NCBI GenBank assembly: GCA_031265845.1 | Contig: JAISCC010000101.1 | Coordinates: 1 to 42,787 of the forward strand | Direction: 5' to 3' | Source: Treponema sp. | GTDB taxonomy: Bacteria > Spirochaetota > Spirochaetia > Treponematales > Breznakiellaceae | Length of the DNA stretch: 42,787 nucleotides | Shown here: positions 24,782 through 34,242 of the stretch, piece after piece | Numbering within the stretch: position 1 is the stretch's first letter | Layout of the letters: each line of letters opens with the position of its first letter | The notes under the pieces: generated by a model | What the model saw: only the letters and a program-made list of their open reading frames with translations | What the model was told of the DNA's origin: nothing | Databases searched by the model: none | Translations under genes and position numbers: made by a program

Positions 24782-25170
24782 GGATGCGAGTTGCGCTACA
24801 TTAAATCTAAAAATCTAATATTTGTAGAAGGCTTGCGCCATTTTATTAGGAAAATACGAGGTGACGCAGGTCGTGGGACAACGGCGTACTCGCGTTCCGC
24901 ACAGGGACAACCTCACCCCTTTGGATTGGCTCAAAGTCCTTGTCTTCCGGCTGGCGCACTCTTAGTTTCCGCTTCGGATTCCCGTCCGATCCGGACGGGG
25001 ACGCCTTGCGTCGCGGCATACCGTAATAAAAAGAGCCAATGAATAGCGGGAAGCTGCGGGGTGGAGGACATTCTGAACCACTACGTCCATTGATTCGCGC
25101 ATGACGCGCACGAATTTGCGGCGGAGTTCTCATCTCGAATAAAAAAACGTTTTCTTCTATTATATAATTC
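24782..25170. other. intergenic region between divergent esterase and dusB
   Basis: This 389-base stretch has no supported gene. It contains a small hairpin, CCGTCC-GATCC-GGACGG (about 24983-24999). Near its right end is a weak promoter for dusB: TCGAAT (25135-25140), 17 bases, TATTAT (25158-25163), 7 bases before ATG. A minus-strand ORF (24846-25172) shows no family features. Confidence 0.4.
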
Positions 25171-26181
25171 ATGCGTTTGTATCACAGCGTTCAAATCGGC
25201 GCGCTTTCGCTTGAAGGGAATATCTTTCTCGCCCCGGTCGCGGGCTATTCGGACAGAGCGTTCCGCTCGATCTGTATTGAACAGGGCGCAAATTTCACGT
25301 TTACGGAACTTGTCTCTTCGGAAGCCATGATTAGAAACCCCGCATATAATGGGAAAAACAATGAAAAAAATCCCACGGCGACGCTTCTGCGGCGGGCTGA
25401 CAACGAGGCGCATTACGGCGTTCAACTGTTCGGCGCCAATCCCGAAGTCATGGGCAAGGCGGCCGCCATGCTTGCGCTGTGGACCCCTTCCACAGTCGAT
25501 ATAAACGCGGGATGTCCGGTCACCAAGGTCGTGAAGGCTGGCGCAGGCTCCGCGTTGATGAAGAATCCGGCTCATCTGGGACGAATCGTGGAAGCGGTCG
25601 TCAACTCGTCTCAAGCGCATTTGGGGAATGTTCCCGTAACGGTGAAGATGCGCTCCGGTTGGGACGCCGAATCGATCAACTGCCGGGAGTGCGCCCGCAT
25701 TGCCGTTGAAGCCGGCGCCGCTATGATCACGTTGCACAGCCGCACAAGGAGCCAGATGTATTCCGGCAAAAGCGACTGGGCGCATATTGCGGATTTGGCG
25801 GACTGCATACCGGCGCCTGTCGCGGGTTCAGGCGATCTTTTTTCACCGGAAGACGCAAAGCGGATGCTGGAGGAAACGAAATGCGCCGCAGTGATGTTCG
25901 CCCGCGGCGCAATGGGCGATCCGTTCATTTTCACCGCTACACGGGACTTGCTCACCAAAGGGTTTTATACAACGCCCGGCGCCGGGGAAAGAATCGCGGC
26001 GGGCTTCCGCCAGCTTCTCTTGTTGAGCGCGGATATTGGCGAAGGCGCAGCCTGCCGCGAAATGCGCAAGCAGTTTTGCGCCTACACTCGCGGCATGACG
26101 CGAGGGGCGGAACTGAGGAACCGGCTTGTACACGCCGAAACTATCGCGGAATACGAGCGTATTTTGGGTTGCGGCGTATAG
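25171..26181 (+). CDS. dusB: tRNA-dihydrouridine synthase (DusB-like)
   Basis: This FMN enzyme reduces specific uridines in tRNA to dihydrouridine. Its 336 residues match bacterial Dus. Landmarks: NIFLAPVAGYSDRAFRSICI for FMN binding at the start, YGVQLFGANPEVM, the active-site Cys115 in DINAGCPVTKVVKAG, TVKMRSGWD, and the FMN-phosphate region AGSGDLFSPEDAKRM followed by AVMFARGAMGDP. The ATG is the family's expected start and has no Shine-Dalgarno; a possible -10 box lies 7 bases upstream. It precedes the flagellar gene set by about 105 bases on the same strand. Confidence 0.94.
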   Translation: MRLYHSVQIGALSLEGNIFLAPVAGYSDRAFRSICIEQGANFTFTELVSSEAMIRNPAYNGKNNEKNPTATLLRRADNEAHYGVQLFGANPEVMGKAAAMLALWTPSTVDINAGCPVTKVVKAGAGSALMKNPAHLGRIVEAVVNSSQAHLGNVPVTVKMRSGWDAESINCRECARIAVEAGAAMITLHSRTRSQMYSGKSDWAHIADLADCIPAPVAGSGDLFSPEDAKRMLEETKCAAVMFARGAMGDPFIFTATRDLLTKGFYTTPGAGERIAAGFRQLLLLSADIGEGAACREMRKQFCAYTRGMTRGAELRNRLVHAETIAEYERILGCGV

Positions 26182-26286
26182 CGCCGCCGCCCAATGGCGC
26201 GTTTGAGAGGGCGTCAGATTTGCCTGCGCTTGTTGTTCTATTGAAGAATTCCAACGCGCCTGCCGATAATGTAGAAGAGGAAATAT

Positions 26287-27336
26287 ATGGAAGAAGAACG
26301 AGCGGCGGAGCGGAGTGAAGAAGCCGTTGCAGAAACCATAGCGGAGATTGTGTCTTCCATTGCAGATCATGACCCATGTTGCGATGAAAAAAGCGTGGCG
26401 GAGCGTAGCGAGGAAGCAACCGCAGAAACTACGGTGGAAATCGCGTCCTCCATTGTAGAAGGCGACGCAGGTTGCGATGAAAAAAGCGTGGCGGATCCTG
26501 ACGAAGAAGCAACCGGAGAAAATATAGCGGATTCCGCGCCCTCCATTGTAGAAGGTGACGCATGTCGCGATGAAAAAAGTATAGTGGAGTGTAACGAGGA
26601 AACAACTGTGGAAGTTGCGCTTTCCACCGTAGAAGACGATGCAGGTCGCGGTGAAAAAAGCGTGGCGGAGCGTAGCGAGGAAGCGGTCGGAGAAACCATA
26701 GCGGAAGCCGCGTCCTCCATTGTAGAAGACGACGCAGGTCGCGATGAAAAAAGCGTGGCGGATCCTGACGAAGAAGCAACCGTGGAAGTTGCGCCTTCCA
26801 CCGTAGAAGACGATGCAGATCGCGATGAAAAAGAAGCGCCTTCCACTGGAGAACGCGATGCATGTCGCAATGAGAAAAAAAAGGTGATGGAGAGGGAAGA
26901 TGAGCTTTTGCAAAAAATCATCGAAACTCATAACGCCGTAAAAAAGGCGGTGATCAACAGGGAATGGACGGATTTTGAGGCTCTTGCCTTTTCCCTTGAA
27001 GCCTATAAGGAAGCGTTTGATGCGTTGGAAAAGGAGCGGATCGCCCTTTTCGCGCCGGACGCTGGAGGGGCGGCGCCTCATTTTTACACGATGGTTTCCC
27101 ATTTGCCGGAAGATGAGCGCAGAGAGCTTTCAGATTTATACCGAAGCGTCAAAGACCGCGCTCTTAAACTTCAGACCGCAAATGAGGCGTTGTTGCGCTA
27201 CCTCAATGAGGCGCGTTCAACTATAGGCGATTTTATGAAGGCCGCTTTCCCTGACCGCAAGAACGGGGTGTATTCACGGCAGGGAAAAAAAGTGTCATTA
27301 GACATGCGGTCTTTAATTTTGGATCAGATGTTATAG
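26287..27336 (+). CDS. flgN: FlgN-like flagellar chaperone with acidic repeat extension
   Basis: Residues 201-349 look like FlgN, the export chaperone for the hook-filament junction proteins FlgK and FlgL, whose genes follow directly: helical MEREDELLQKIIETHNAVKK, LEAYKEAFDALEKERIALF, and a C-terminal helix region ending SLDMRSLILDQML. Residues 1-200 are unusual: five tandem units of 31 or 27 residues of the type DEKSVAERSEEATAET..EIASSIVEGDAG, strongly acidic, plus partial end units. FlgN is usually about 140-160 residues. The first ATG has GAGGA 6 bases upstream, so the extension is probably translated; ATG 26887 could give a normal-length protein but has no properly spaced ribosome site. 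FlgN assignment rests on position and helical pattern. Confidence 0.75.
   Translation: MEEERAAERSEEAVAETIAEIVSSIADHDPCCDEKSVAERSEEATAETTVEIASSIVEGDAGCDEKSVADPDEEATGENIADSAPSIVEGDACRDEKSIVECNEETTVEVALSTVEDDAGRGEKSVAERSEEAVGETIAEAASSIVEDDAGRDEKSVADPDEEATVEVAPSTVEDDADRDEKEAPSTGERDACRNEKKKVMEREDELLQKIIETHNAVKKAVINREWTDFEALAFSLEAYKEAFDALEKERIALFAPDAGGAAPHFYTMVSHLPEDERRELSDLYRSVKDRALKLQTANEALLRYLNEARSTIGDFMKAAFPDRKNGVYSRQGKKVSLDMRSLILDQML
26383..26826 (+). repeat. tandem coding repeat (93/81-bp units) in flgN
   Basis: Five head-to-tail units start at DEKS/GEKS codons: residues 33-63, 64-94, 95-121, 122-152 and 153-179, that is 31, 31, 27, 31 and 27 residues. Units 1 and 4 (AERSEEA) and units 2 and 5 (ADPDEEA) are most alike, suggesting expansion by a larger block. 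All length changes keep the frame. Confidence 0.85.
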
Positions 27337-27408
27337 ATGGGGGCTTGTTCCCTGCGTTGAGTTTTAAACCGCGCGTTTTGGGACGTTCCATAGATTCATA
27401 GGATGTAT

Positions 27409-27442
27409 AAAAAGCGGGATGCAGACCGCTTTTTAGGAGGGG
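27409..27442 (+). promoter_or_regulatory. hairpin abutting the flgK ribosome site
   Basis: AAAAAGCGG (27409-27417) pairs perfectly with CCGCTTTTT (27426-27434) around an 8-base loop, and AGGAGGGG (27435-27442) follows at once before GTG 27446. It has the shape of an intrinsic terminator placed between flgN and flgK, so it could attenuate or tune flgK expression. Confidence 0.6.
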
Positions 27443-27445
27443 AAA

Positions 27446-29335
27446 GTGACTTCAACATTCACCGGCATTGAGATCGGAAAACGGGCGATCAACGCAAACG
27501 AGCAGGCGATCAACACCACGGGGCATAATCTCTCAAACGCCTCGACCAAGGGATATTCACGGCAACGGATCGAATTTTCGGCTTTTGATCCCATCTATCT
27601 TCCGGGTTTGAACCGCGAGCAAACAGCCGGACAAATAGGGCAAGGCGTTGTGATTCAGCGGATCGAGCGGGCGCGGGATCAACTCCTTGACAGACGCATC
27701 GTGGCGCAAGCCAGCAACGAAGGCTACTGGGGGTCCCGCGATCCGTACGTACGTATGCTTGAACAGGCCTACCTTGAGCCGGGTGAAAATTCCATCCGCA
27801 GTAAAATGGACGCCTTTTGGGACTCATGGCAGGAACTTGCGACCTATCCATCTGACACCGCGCCCAGAAACGCGGTTATCGAACGCGGCAAGACGCTGGT
27901 TGACGCCATCCAAGACCGGTACAGCCGTCTGAAAGGACTGCAAGATATGGCTGACGAGGACATCACCCTCCGCATCCAGCAGGTGAATAAACTTACCCGT
28001 GAAATTGCGGGGCTTAACCACGACATTCAGCGGATAAAGGCGCAGGGCGACAATCCCAACGATCTGCTTGACCGCCGCGATCTCCTGGTGGATCAACTTT
28101 CCTCTTATGTTAATATTACGATTGACAGCCGCGACCCGGATGAATACATGGTGCATACCGACGGCATGGTTCTTGTGCAGGGGTCTATTGGGCGGCAGTT
28201 CGCGCTTGAGCCTGCGCCTGCGTTGCCGGATGGGACTCAGGGCTACTCGCGGATCACGTGGGCGGACACGGGCGAAGAGATGCATTTCCGGAGCGGCGGC
28301 GTCGCCGCGCTGGTTGATCTGCGTGATGAAACCATTCAGCAGGAAATCCAGACCCTTGATTCCATGACCATAAACTTTGTTGACCTTGTAAACGAAGTTC
28401 ACCGCAACGCGTATGGATTGAATGGCAGCACGGGAGAAGACTTTTTTACCGAACGCCACTTTGTTACGAATGTGAACGGCAATTATGACCGTGACGGCGA
28501 CGGAGAGTACGATTCCACCTATCTTTTCCGCATCAGCGGCGTGAATAAACTGGAAGAACGGGAGCAGATTGGGCTTGAAGGCGCCGTCACCCTGTCCGCC
28601 GGGGACGGTACTGTGAATGTGCCGTACTACCCCACCGATACGGTCGCGGATGTGATCTCCCGCATCAACAATTCCGGCGCCGACGTTACGGCCCGTTTGA
28701 ACCGGGATGGGCGACTCACTCTTAAAGGTACGCCCACCGGAAGCGCGGATACGCCGGATTTTGTCATCAGGCATATTGAGGATTCAGGGCATTTCCTCGC
28801 CGGATATGCGGGGGTTCTTGGCGCCGGCGGCGCGGAAGGCGCGTATGATTGGGCGCAAGCCGATGCGGTCGACGCGCTTCGGGCAAGCGCCGCCGATTTT
28901 TCAACCGCGCCAGTCGCCCACCCTTCCGGCTGGATCGAAGTGAATTTCGCGCTTGTCAAAGATCCGGTGTCCGTCGCCGCCGGATTCGGCGAAAATGGCA
29001 GAGCGGCTAATCCCGGCAATGGCGAGGCGGCTTTGGCTGTCGCGTCCTTGCGCAACACCGATGTCATGGTCGGCAAGCAAGGCTCCTTTGACGATTACTT
29101 TGCGGATGCGGTTGGGCGCATAGGCATACTGGGCGAACAGAGCGGGCGTATGCTTGAAACGCAGAATCTTATTATGAAACAGCTCAATGACATGAGGCAA
29201 TCCGTATCGGGCGTTAATATAGATGAAGAGCTTGCCAATATGCTTAAATATCAGCATAGCTACGAAGCTGCGGCGCGGTACATTAATACGGTGAATTCCA
29301 TGCTTGACGTGTTAATCAACCGGTTGGGAGTGTAG
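27446..29335 (+). CDS. flgK: flagellar hook-associated protein 1
   Basis: FlgK is the first junction protein between hook and filament, exported through the flagellar type III apparatus. It has 629 residues and starts with GTG, with a very strong AGGAGGGG upstream. The N-terminal D0 motif is clear (IGKRAINANEQAINTTGHNL, then SNASTKGYSRQRIEF). The coiled middle part (NDLLDRRDLLVDQLS) and the C-terminal D0 helix (YQHSYEAAARYINTVNSMLD) are standard. Residues about 350-480 form the variable outer domains. In spirochaetes this protein acts within the periplasmic flagellum. flgL follows 54 bases later. Confidence 0.96.
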   Translation: MTSTFTGIEIGKRAINANEQAINTTGHNLSNASTKGYSRQRIEFSAFDPIYLPGLNREQTAGQIGQGVVIQRIERARDQLLDRRIVAQASNEGYWGSRDPYVRMLEQAYLEPGENSIRSKMDAFWDSWQELATYPSDTAPRNAVIERGKTLVDAIQDRYSRLKGLQDMADEDITLRIQQVNKLTREIAGLNHDIQRIKAQGDNPNDLLDRRDLLVDQLSSYVNITIDSRDPDEYMVHTDGMVLVQGSIGRQFALEPAPALPDGTQGYSRITWADTGEEMHFRSGGVAALVDLRDETIQQEIQTLDSMTINFVDLVNEVHRNAYGLNGSTGEDFFTERHFVTNVNGNYDRDGDGEYDSTYLFRISGVNKLEEREQIGLEGAVTLSAGDGTVNVPYYPTDTVADVISRINNSGADVTARLNRDGRLTLKGTPTGSADTPDFVIRHIEDSGHFLAGYAGVLGAGGAEGAYDWAQADAVDALRASAADFSTAPVAHPSGWIEVNFALVKDPVSVAAGFGENGRAANPGNGEAALAVASLRNTDVMVGKQGSFDDYFADAVGRIGILGEQSGRMLETQNLIMKQLNDMRQSVSGVNIDEELANMLKYQHSYEAAARYINTVNSMLDVLINRLGV

Positions 29336-29389
29336 CGCCGCCACAAGCTACGGCGGACTACGCCATTTATACATTTAGAGGAGCAAGAA

Positions 29390-30637
29390 ATGTTTAGAAT
29401 TTCAACAAATATGCCGAATGACGACATTCAATACAGGTTGCGCAGACAGGAAGAGTCGCTTTCAAACATACAGGCGAAAATCGCGGGGCAGACAAAATTC
29501 AACAACCTCCGTGATGATCCGCTTGCCGCGTCCCACGCGGTGCGCTACGAGTCCTACCTTGCGCGCCTTAACCGGTTTGAGAAAAACGCGCTTTATGTAA
29601 AAGAACATCTGAACCAGACGGACGCCTACATGAAGCAAGCGAACGATGTGTTGCAACGCATTCGTGAGATTGCCGTGATGGGCGCCAACGGGATTTACAC
29701 CAAGGAAGATATGCAGGCTATGGGCGTTGAGGTGAACGAGCTTTTGAAGGAGCTGACCTCTATCGCCAACGCGATAGGACCGGATGGCGACAAGGTTTTC
29801 GCCGGGGATAAGGCGTTCACCGAGCCGTTCCGTCTTATTGAAGGCAAAGTTGACGGCGGACAGGAGTCCATGGTTGTCGCGGTCGAATATCAAGGGGCGG
29901 GCGCTTCGCGGCGAGCTGAGACTGGAGACGGGCTATACATAAATCTTGACATATCAGGGGGAGAGGCGTTCTGGGCTGAGAAAATGACGGTAACTTCAAA
30001 TTATGACGCCACAGACTATGAAATCGCAACACAGGGGACGTTTTTTGTCGATGGCGTTGCAATTCAAGTTACGCCCGGCGACAACCTTTCTTCGATTGTC
30101 GCCAAAATAAACGATTCTTCAGCGCCTGTTCATGCATCCATTGACCCTGAAAAACACTCGCTTGTCATTGAAGGTACGAATCCTCATCTTATCCGCATGG
30201 AAGACGCTCAAGGCTCAACCGTGTTGCAAGATTTAGGACTTGTCATCCCAAACGCAGTCCAAGGCGCGCCCAACTGGAATCCAGCGGCGGCGGTTTCCGG
30301 CGGATCAGTGTTCGACATGGTTATTGATCTGCGCGACGCGCTCTACCGTGGAGACGCTTCTTTTCTCGGCGGACGCGGCATAGGCGGCGTAGACCTTGCC
30401 CTGAACAACGTACAGACGCGGCTTGTCGATATTGGCAGCCGGGTGGAACGGGCGGAATCCACCTGGAAGCGGATAAACGCGGATATCCCGAATGTTACCA
30501 CCGCGCTCGGCAGAGAATCTGCGCTTGACTTCGCCACAGCTACGGTTGATCTGGGCATGATGGATTTCGCCCACAAAGCGACTTTGCAAACCGCGTCCAG
30601 GATTTTGCCGCAGACGCTGTTGAATTTCTTGAAGTGA
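29390..30637 (+). CDS. flgL: flagellar hook-associated protein 3
   Basis: FlgL is the second junction protein, sitting between FlgK and flagellin. It has 415 residues, with AGAGGAG 7 bases before ATG. The start RISTNMPNDDIQYRLRRQEE, the segment DDPLAASHAVRYESYLARL and the C-terminal helix region (NVQTRLVDIGSRVERAEST ... LDFATATVDLGMMDFAHKA) follow the flagellin-like FlgL pattern. Residues about 190-270 are an inserted outer domain. In many treponemes flgL is followed by fliW and csrA; here it is followed by a 17-bp hairpin and decayed sequence. Confidence 0.94.
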   Translation: MFRISTNMPNDDIQYRLRRQEESLSNIQAKIAGQTKFNNLRDDPLAASHAVRYESYLARLNRFEKNALYVKEHLNQTDAYMKQANDVLQRIREIAVMGANGIYTKEDMQAMGVEVNELLKELTSIANAIGPDGDKVFAGDKAFTEPFRLIEGKVDGGQESMVVAVEYQGAGASRRAETGDGLYINLDISGGEAFWAEKMTVTSNYDATDYEIATQGTFFVDGVAIQVTPGDNLSSIVAKINDSSAPVHASIDPEKHSLVIEGTNPHLIRMEDAQGSTVLQDLGLVIPNAVQGAPNWNPAAAVSGGSVFDMVIDLRDALYRGDASFLGGRGIGGVDLALNNVQTRLVDIGSRVERAESTWKRINADIPNVTTALGRESALDFATATVDLGMMDFAHKATLQTASRILPQTLLNFLK

Positions 30638-30640
30638 GCG

Positions 30641-30688
30641 CATAGTCTTGACCGCCCCGCCTGATAAGTCTGGGCGGTCAAGACTATG
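30641..30688. terminator. perfect 17-bp stem-loop after flgL
   Basis: CATAGTCTTGACCGCCC (30641-30657) and GGGCGGTCAAGACTATG (30672-30688) are exact complements around a 14-base loop, starting 3 bases after the flgL stop. No T-run follows, so it may be a transcript-end barrier, a palindromic repeat, or an inserted element. Confidence 0.6.
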
Positions 30689-30689
30689 G

Positions 30690-31370
30690 GGCGGCGGGAA
30701 ACGCCTTCGCGCGGTGAAGGCGGAATCTCCACTGCGAATACGCGCCACGCATCTTTTTTAACTGCGCAATCGCCCAACGCGTCGGCTTTGTCATTTTCCA
30801 GAAACGCGGCGCATGCAACACGGTCGTCAATAAAGTTACCCGCTGTAGTACCATACCCACGCTTCGCCCTATCGTTCTAATTTCTTGGCGAGATAGAGTT
30901 GATTTACGGTAGCGGGTAATAAACGCCATGTACGGATAGACCATGGTAACGAGCGCGAGCGGAAAACAAGCGAAAAGAACACGGGGAATATCTTTGAGCG
31001 CCTACGGCGGAAGCAAAGTTTTTTTATCGCGGATAACAGCGGGAATGTCAAACAACGCCACGACCAGCGCATACGCCGCAGACAAAGCGACAGTCGCGAA
31101 AAAGAAGTTTTTGTAATAGAGCGCGGCGCGAAAAACCGCCTTTTAATAATGTAAGAAAAATTGATGGCTCCAAAGCGGTCAAAACGTTGCAACGCGCAAA
31201 AAAAACATTCGCGATGGAAACAGTTTGAAGCAAAGCGCGGCGGCGCAATACAGCTTGACTGACACCTGATAACGCTGAAACTTGCGATGATGAGAAAGAT
31301 GTTTGCGAATGAAAAGGATAAAGAATAAACGTCAGCTTCCCGGAAGCCAGCGATACGAACAACCAAGACG
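30690..31370 (-). pseudogene. decayed membrane-protein gene (possibly glycosyltransferase-like C-terminus)
   Basis: Minus-strand frames show membrane-protein character broken by a stop and frameshifts. About 31110-31012 reads FFFATVALSAAYALVVALFD and then IPAVIRDKKTLLPP-stop. In the same frame after the TAG it continues ALKDIPRVLFACFPLALVT and MVYPYMAFITRYRKSTLSRQ, ending near a basic QRVTLLTTVLHAPRFWKMTK. Two hydrophobic segments followed by a basic tail with WKMTK recall the C-terminal ends of membrane glycosyltransferases (family 2 type), but this is a weak resemblance. Upstream of 31120 the frame is lost. Confidence 0.4.
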
Positions 31371-31983
31371 CTAACGAGCTATTGAGAGAAAAAATAACAA
31401 AAAAACTCCGTTTGTGTTTAGAAATTTTTTTCAGCGTTTGTTTTCTCCTCTCTAGAGCGCCGCGCCAAATGACGCGCTGGGCGCTCCGCGCAATTCAGCG
31501 AAAGACTCGTCCAGCAATTCCTCCAAGAAGCTGTGCGCCGGCGTTGCGTTTCCTGAGCTGGCGCTACGGAAAATCGCAAAGGAATGCTCTCACCCTATTT
31601 ACTCCGCAGTATTATCACTTCACGTCCTGTATGGGTCAAGTCAGGATTATTAAACGCGACAAAAAGGCGCAAACGGATACTGAAGAGCTATAAGTTCTTG
31701 CAGGAAAGGCGCGGCTACACAGCCGTTGCAAGCCACCTGCCGGATTTCGGGTGGAGAAATGCAATCCACATTTGAGGAGAAGTGGTATGAAGGCATTGGA
31801 TTCGCCGTTGGCGGGTCTGGCGCCCCCGTGGAAGGAAGACATCACACAGACCGCCCGCATCTATTGGAATGCGCGGATAAACGGCTCCGCCCCTTTAGGA
31901 TCGCCCCGCCGGAGCGAGGCGGCTCCTTCCGGTGGATGGCGCACACCAGCCTTCCGGTGAAAACAGGGGCGCCTCATGGCACC
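31371..31983. other. intergenic region, no supported gene
   Basis: About 610 bases in which I see no convincing gene. Plus-strand ORFs at 31382-31693 and 31726-32724 lack family features, and the latter is the shadow of the CoA ligase. GC-rich short palindromes occur at 31900-31945. The sequence resembles other decayed stretches of this window. Confidence 0.4.
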
Positions 31984-33636
31984 CTACGTTGCAACGCCCA
32001 ATTCCTGAACCTTTTGCAACCCCATTTCCCGCATAAGGTACTTCTGCACCTTGCCGCTTGCGGTAAGCGGGAACAAATCGACAAAGAACACGTATTTGGG
32101 TATCTTGAAACGGCTGATCTTGCCGCGGCAGAAATCTTTGACATCCTCCTCCGCCATAACGGCATCCTTATGCAGAATGATGAACGCGCCGACTTCTTCT
32201 CCGTATTTCTTGCTGGCGATCCCCACCACCTGCACGTCTTTGACCCCGGGCATGGCGTAGAGAAAATCTTCGATTTCCTTGGGATAAATATTTTCGCCCC
32301 CCCTGATGATCATGTCCTTGATGCGTCCGGTAACGCGGAAATATCCCCGCTCGTCTTTTACGCCAAGGTCGCCGGAATGGAGCCAGCCATTTTCATCAAT
32401 GCATTTCGCCGTGGCTTCCGGCATTTTGTAGTACCCTTTCATGTTGCTGTAGCCCCGGCTGCAAAACTCGCCCCGCACTCCAACCGGACACTCCTCGCCC
32501 GTTTCAGGATCGCGTATGGCAACCTCCACATCCTCCAAAGCCCGCCCCACGGTCTCCACCCGCGCCTCAATCGGGTCGTCGGTTTTGGTCATGGTGGTGA
32601 CGGGCGAGGCTTCGGTAAGCCCGTAGGGAATGGTGATTTCCGGCATGTGCATCTCGTCTATGACGCGGCGCATCACCTCAATGGGGCAATACGAGCCGGA
32701 CATGATGCCTGTCCGCAGGCTTGACTTGTCGAACATGTTGAACATCGGATGGTTCATCTCCGCTATGTACATGGTCGGCACCCCGTATACTGCGGAGCAT
32801 TTTTCCTTCTGAATGGTCGCAAGCACGACAAGTGGATCGAAGTTTTCAACCGGCGCGGCTGTCGCGCTGTGGGTGAGAATCGCCATCATACCAAGCACAA
32901 GCCCAAAACAGTGGAAAAACGGCACCGGCAGACACACGATGTCTTGGCTCGTCATTTTCTGGCACTCGCCGATGCTGTAGCCGTTGTTGAGAATATTCCG
33001 GTGCGTCAGCATGACGCCTTTGGGGAAACCGGTGGTGCCGGAGGTGTACTGCATGTTCACCACATCGTTTGTCCCGCATGAGGCTTCAATCGCATGGAGT
33101 CGCGCCATGTCCATATGCCGCCCCAGCAACAGCAACTCAGGGAAGCTGTACATGCCCCGGTGTTTTTGCTGCCCAATATAGACTATATGCCGTAAATAGG
33201 GAAATTTCTCCGAGTTCAGGCGACCTCGAGGCGAGGTTTTTATCTCAGGCGCAAGCTCATTCACCATAGACACGTAATCGCTGTCGCGGTATCCATCGGA
33301 AAGGCAGAGACAGGCGAGATCGGACTGCCTCATCAGGTACTCAAGCTCGTGGGTCTTGTATGCGGTGTTCACCGTAACCAGCACCATGCCGGTGCGGGCT
33401 GACGCGAACAGAACCGTGAGCCAATCCGGTATATTAGGCGCCCAGACGCCGATGTGGTCGCCTTTTTCAAGCCCGATGGCGAGAAATCCACGAGCGAGAT
33501 CATCAACCCGTTTGTCAAATTCGGCGTACGTCCACCGCAAGCCACGATCCGCGTATATGATGAACTCGTGATCCGGATATTCCTGGGCGTTCTTCCGTAG
33601 AACCGCGCTTAAAGTCGTTTCAAATCTTATAGCCAC
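31984..33636 (-). CDS. AMP-dependent acyl-CoA synthetase
   Basis: This adenylate-forming enzyme activates a carboxylic acid with ATP and joins it to CoA. Its 550 residues carry the standard motifs: phosphate loop [11 protein letters not shown] (197-207), [19 protein letters not shown], hinge [18 protein letters not shown], and the catalytic Lys529 in [10 protein letters not shown]. It most resembles medium- or long-chain fatty-acyl-CoA ligases; chain length cannot be read from sequence. It starts with GTG, with GGAG 7 bases upstream that follows directly on the stop of the XRE-cupin gene, so the two are one operon and translationally close. Confidence 0.92.
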   Translation of the reverse strand: MAIRFETTLSAVLRKNAQEYPDHEFIIYADRGLRWTYAEFDKRVDDLARGFLAIGLEKGDHIGVWAPNIPDWLTVLFASARTGMVLVTVNTAYKTHELEYLMRQSDLACLCLSDGYRDSDYVSMVNELAPEIKTSPRGRLNSEKFPYLRHIVYIGQQKHRGMYSFPELLLLGRHMDMARLHAIEASCGTNDVVNMQYTSGTTGFPKGVMLTHRNILNNGYSIGECQKMTSQDIVCLPVPFFHCFGLVLGMMAILTHSATAAPVENFDPLVVLATIQKEKCSAVYGVPTMYIAEMNHPMFNMFDKSSLRTGIMSGSYCPIEVMRRVIDEMHMPEITIPYGLTEASPVTTMTKTDDPIEARVETVGRALEDVEVAIRDPETGEECPVGVRGEFCSRGYSNMKGYYKMPEATAKCIDENGWLHSGDLGVKDERGYFRVTGRIKDMIIRGGENIYPKEIEDFLYAMPGVKDVQVVGIASKKYGEEVGAFIILHKDAVMAEEDVKDFCRGKISRFKIPKYVFFVDLFPLTASGKVQKYLMREMGLQKVQELGVAT

Positions 33637-33648
33637 GATTGATCTCCA

Positions 33649-34227
33649 TCACGCCGGAGTGTAAATTACGGCGAGAATCCGCACCGGCCGCTTGTCGGCG
33701 GAAAGGAGCCGGTGCGGCGCTATCGAGTCATAGAAAATCGAATCGCCCGCGTGAAGCGTATGCGTATCGGCGCCATATTCGAGCGAGAGATTGCCGCTCA
33801 GAACATAGATGAATTCCTCGCCCTCATGGGTGGATTTCTTCTGTTCCGCGTCAACCGCGATGTCTACGATAAACGGCTCCATGTGTCTGCCGCCTTTATC
33901 TGCGGCAAGCGCCTTAAACGTAAGCCCGCCGCGCCCTTCCGCGCCGCTTGCGTCCGAAGGCAGTCCGGTTATGAAGCGAGGGGTCTCATTCGCGGCGCCG
34001 GATCGGGTAATCACGGGACCAAGACTTTCGTGGTCATCAAGAAGCGTGCCCAGCCTGACGCCCAGGGCGCGTGAAATTTTCAGAAGCGGGGCAAGGTCGG
34101 GAATATGACCACTTTCAGTAATACGCTTAATAAGTTCGAGACTTAAACCGCTGCGTTCGGCCAGCGTCTCATTGCTGACGGAATACGTTTTGCACAATTC
34201 AACAATTCGTTCTCCAGGTGTCGGCAT
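33649..34227 (-). CDS. XRE-family regulator with C-terminal cupin domain
   Basis: This 192-residue transcription factor joins an XRE helix-turn-helix to a small-molecule-binding cupin. Residues 1-65: IVELCKTYSVSNETLAERSG, then LSLELIKRITESGHIPDL. Residues about 120-190 form the cupin barrel: HEGEEFIYVLSGNLSLEYG and LHAGDSIFYDSIAPHRLL, with metal-binding His/Glu positions of the HxxEE type partly visible. A GAGGAG lies 7 bases before ATG. The gene heads a two-gene operon with the acyl-CoA synthetase, so it probably controls that enzyme in response to its substrate or product. XRE-cupin plus AMP-ligase pairs are a recurring arrangement in bacteria. Confidence 0.9.
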   Translation of the reverse strand: MPTPGERIVELCKTYSVSNETLAERSGLSLELIKRITESGHIPDLAPLLKISRALGVRLGTLLDDHESLGPVITRSGAANETPRFITGLPSDASGAEGRGGLTFKALAADKGGRHMEPFIVDIAVDAEQKKSTHEGEEFIYVLSGNLSLEYGADTHTLHAGDSIFYDSIAPHRLLSADKRPVRILAVIYTPA

Positions 34228-34242
34228 AATAATTCTCCTCTA

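Noticed and set aside
26367-26921. 184-residue Ser-rich minus-strand ORF opposite flgN
   Set aside because: It is the antisense shadow of the acidic tandem repeat; the plus strand has the ribosome site and the FlgN context.
31726-32724. 332-residue plus-strand ORF opposite the CoA ligase
   Set aside because: It is the complement of a well-supported AMP-ligase gene and has no start signal or family motif.
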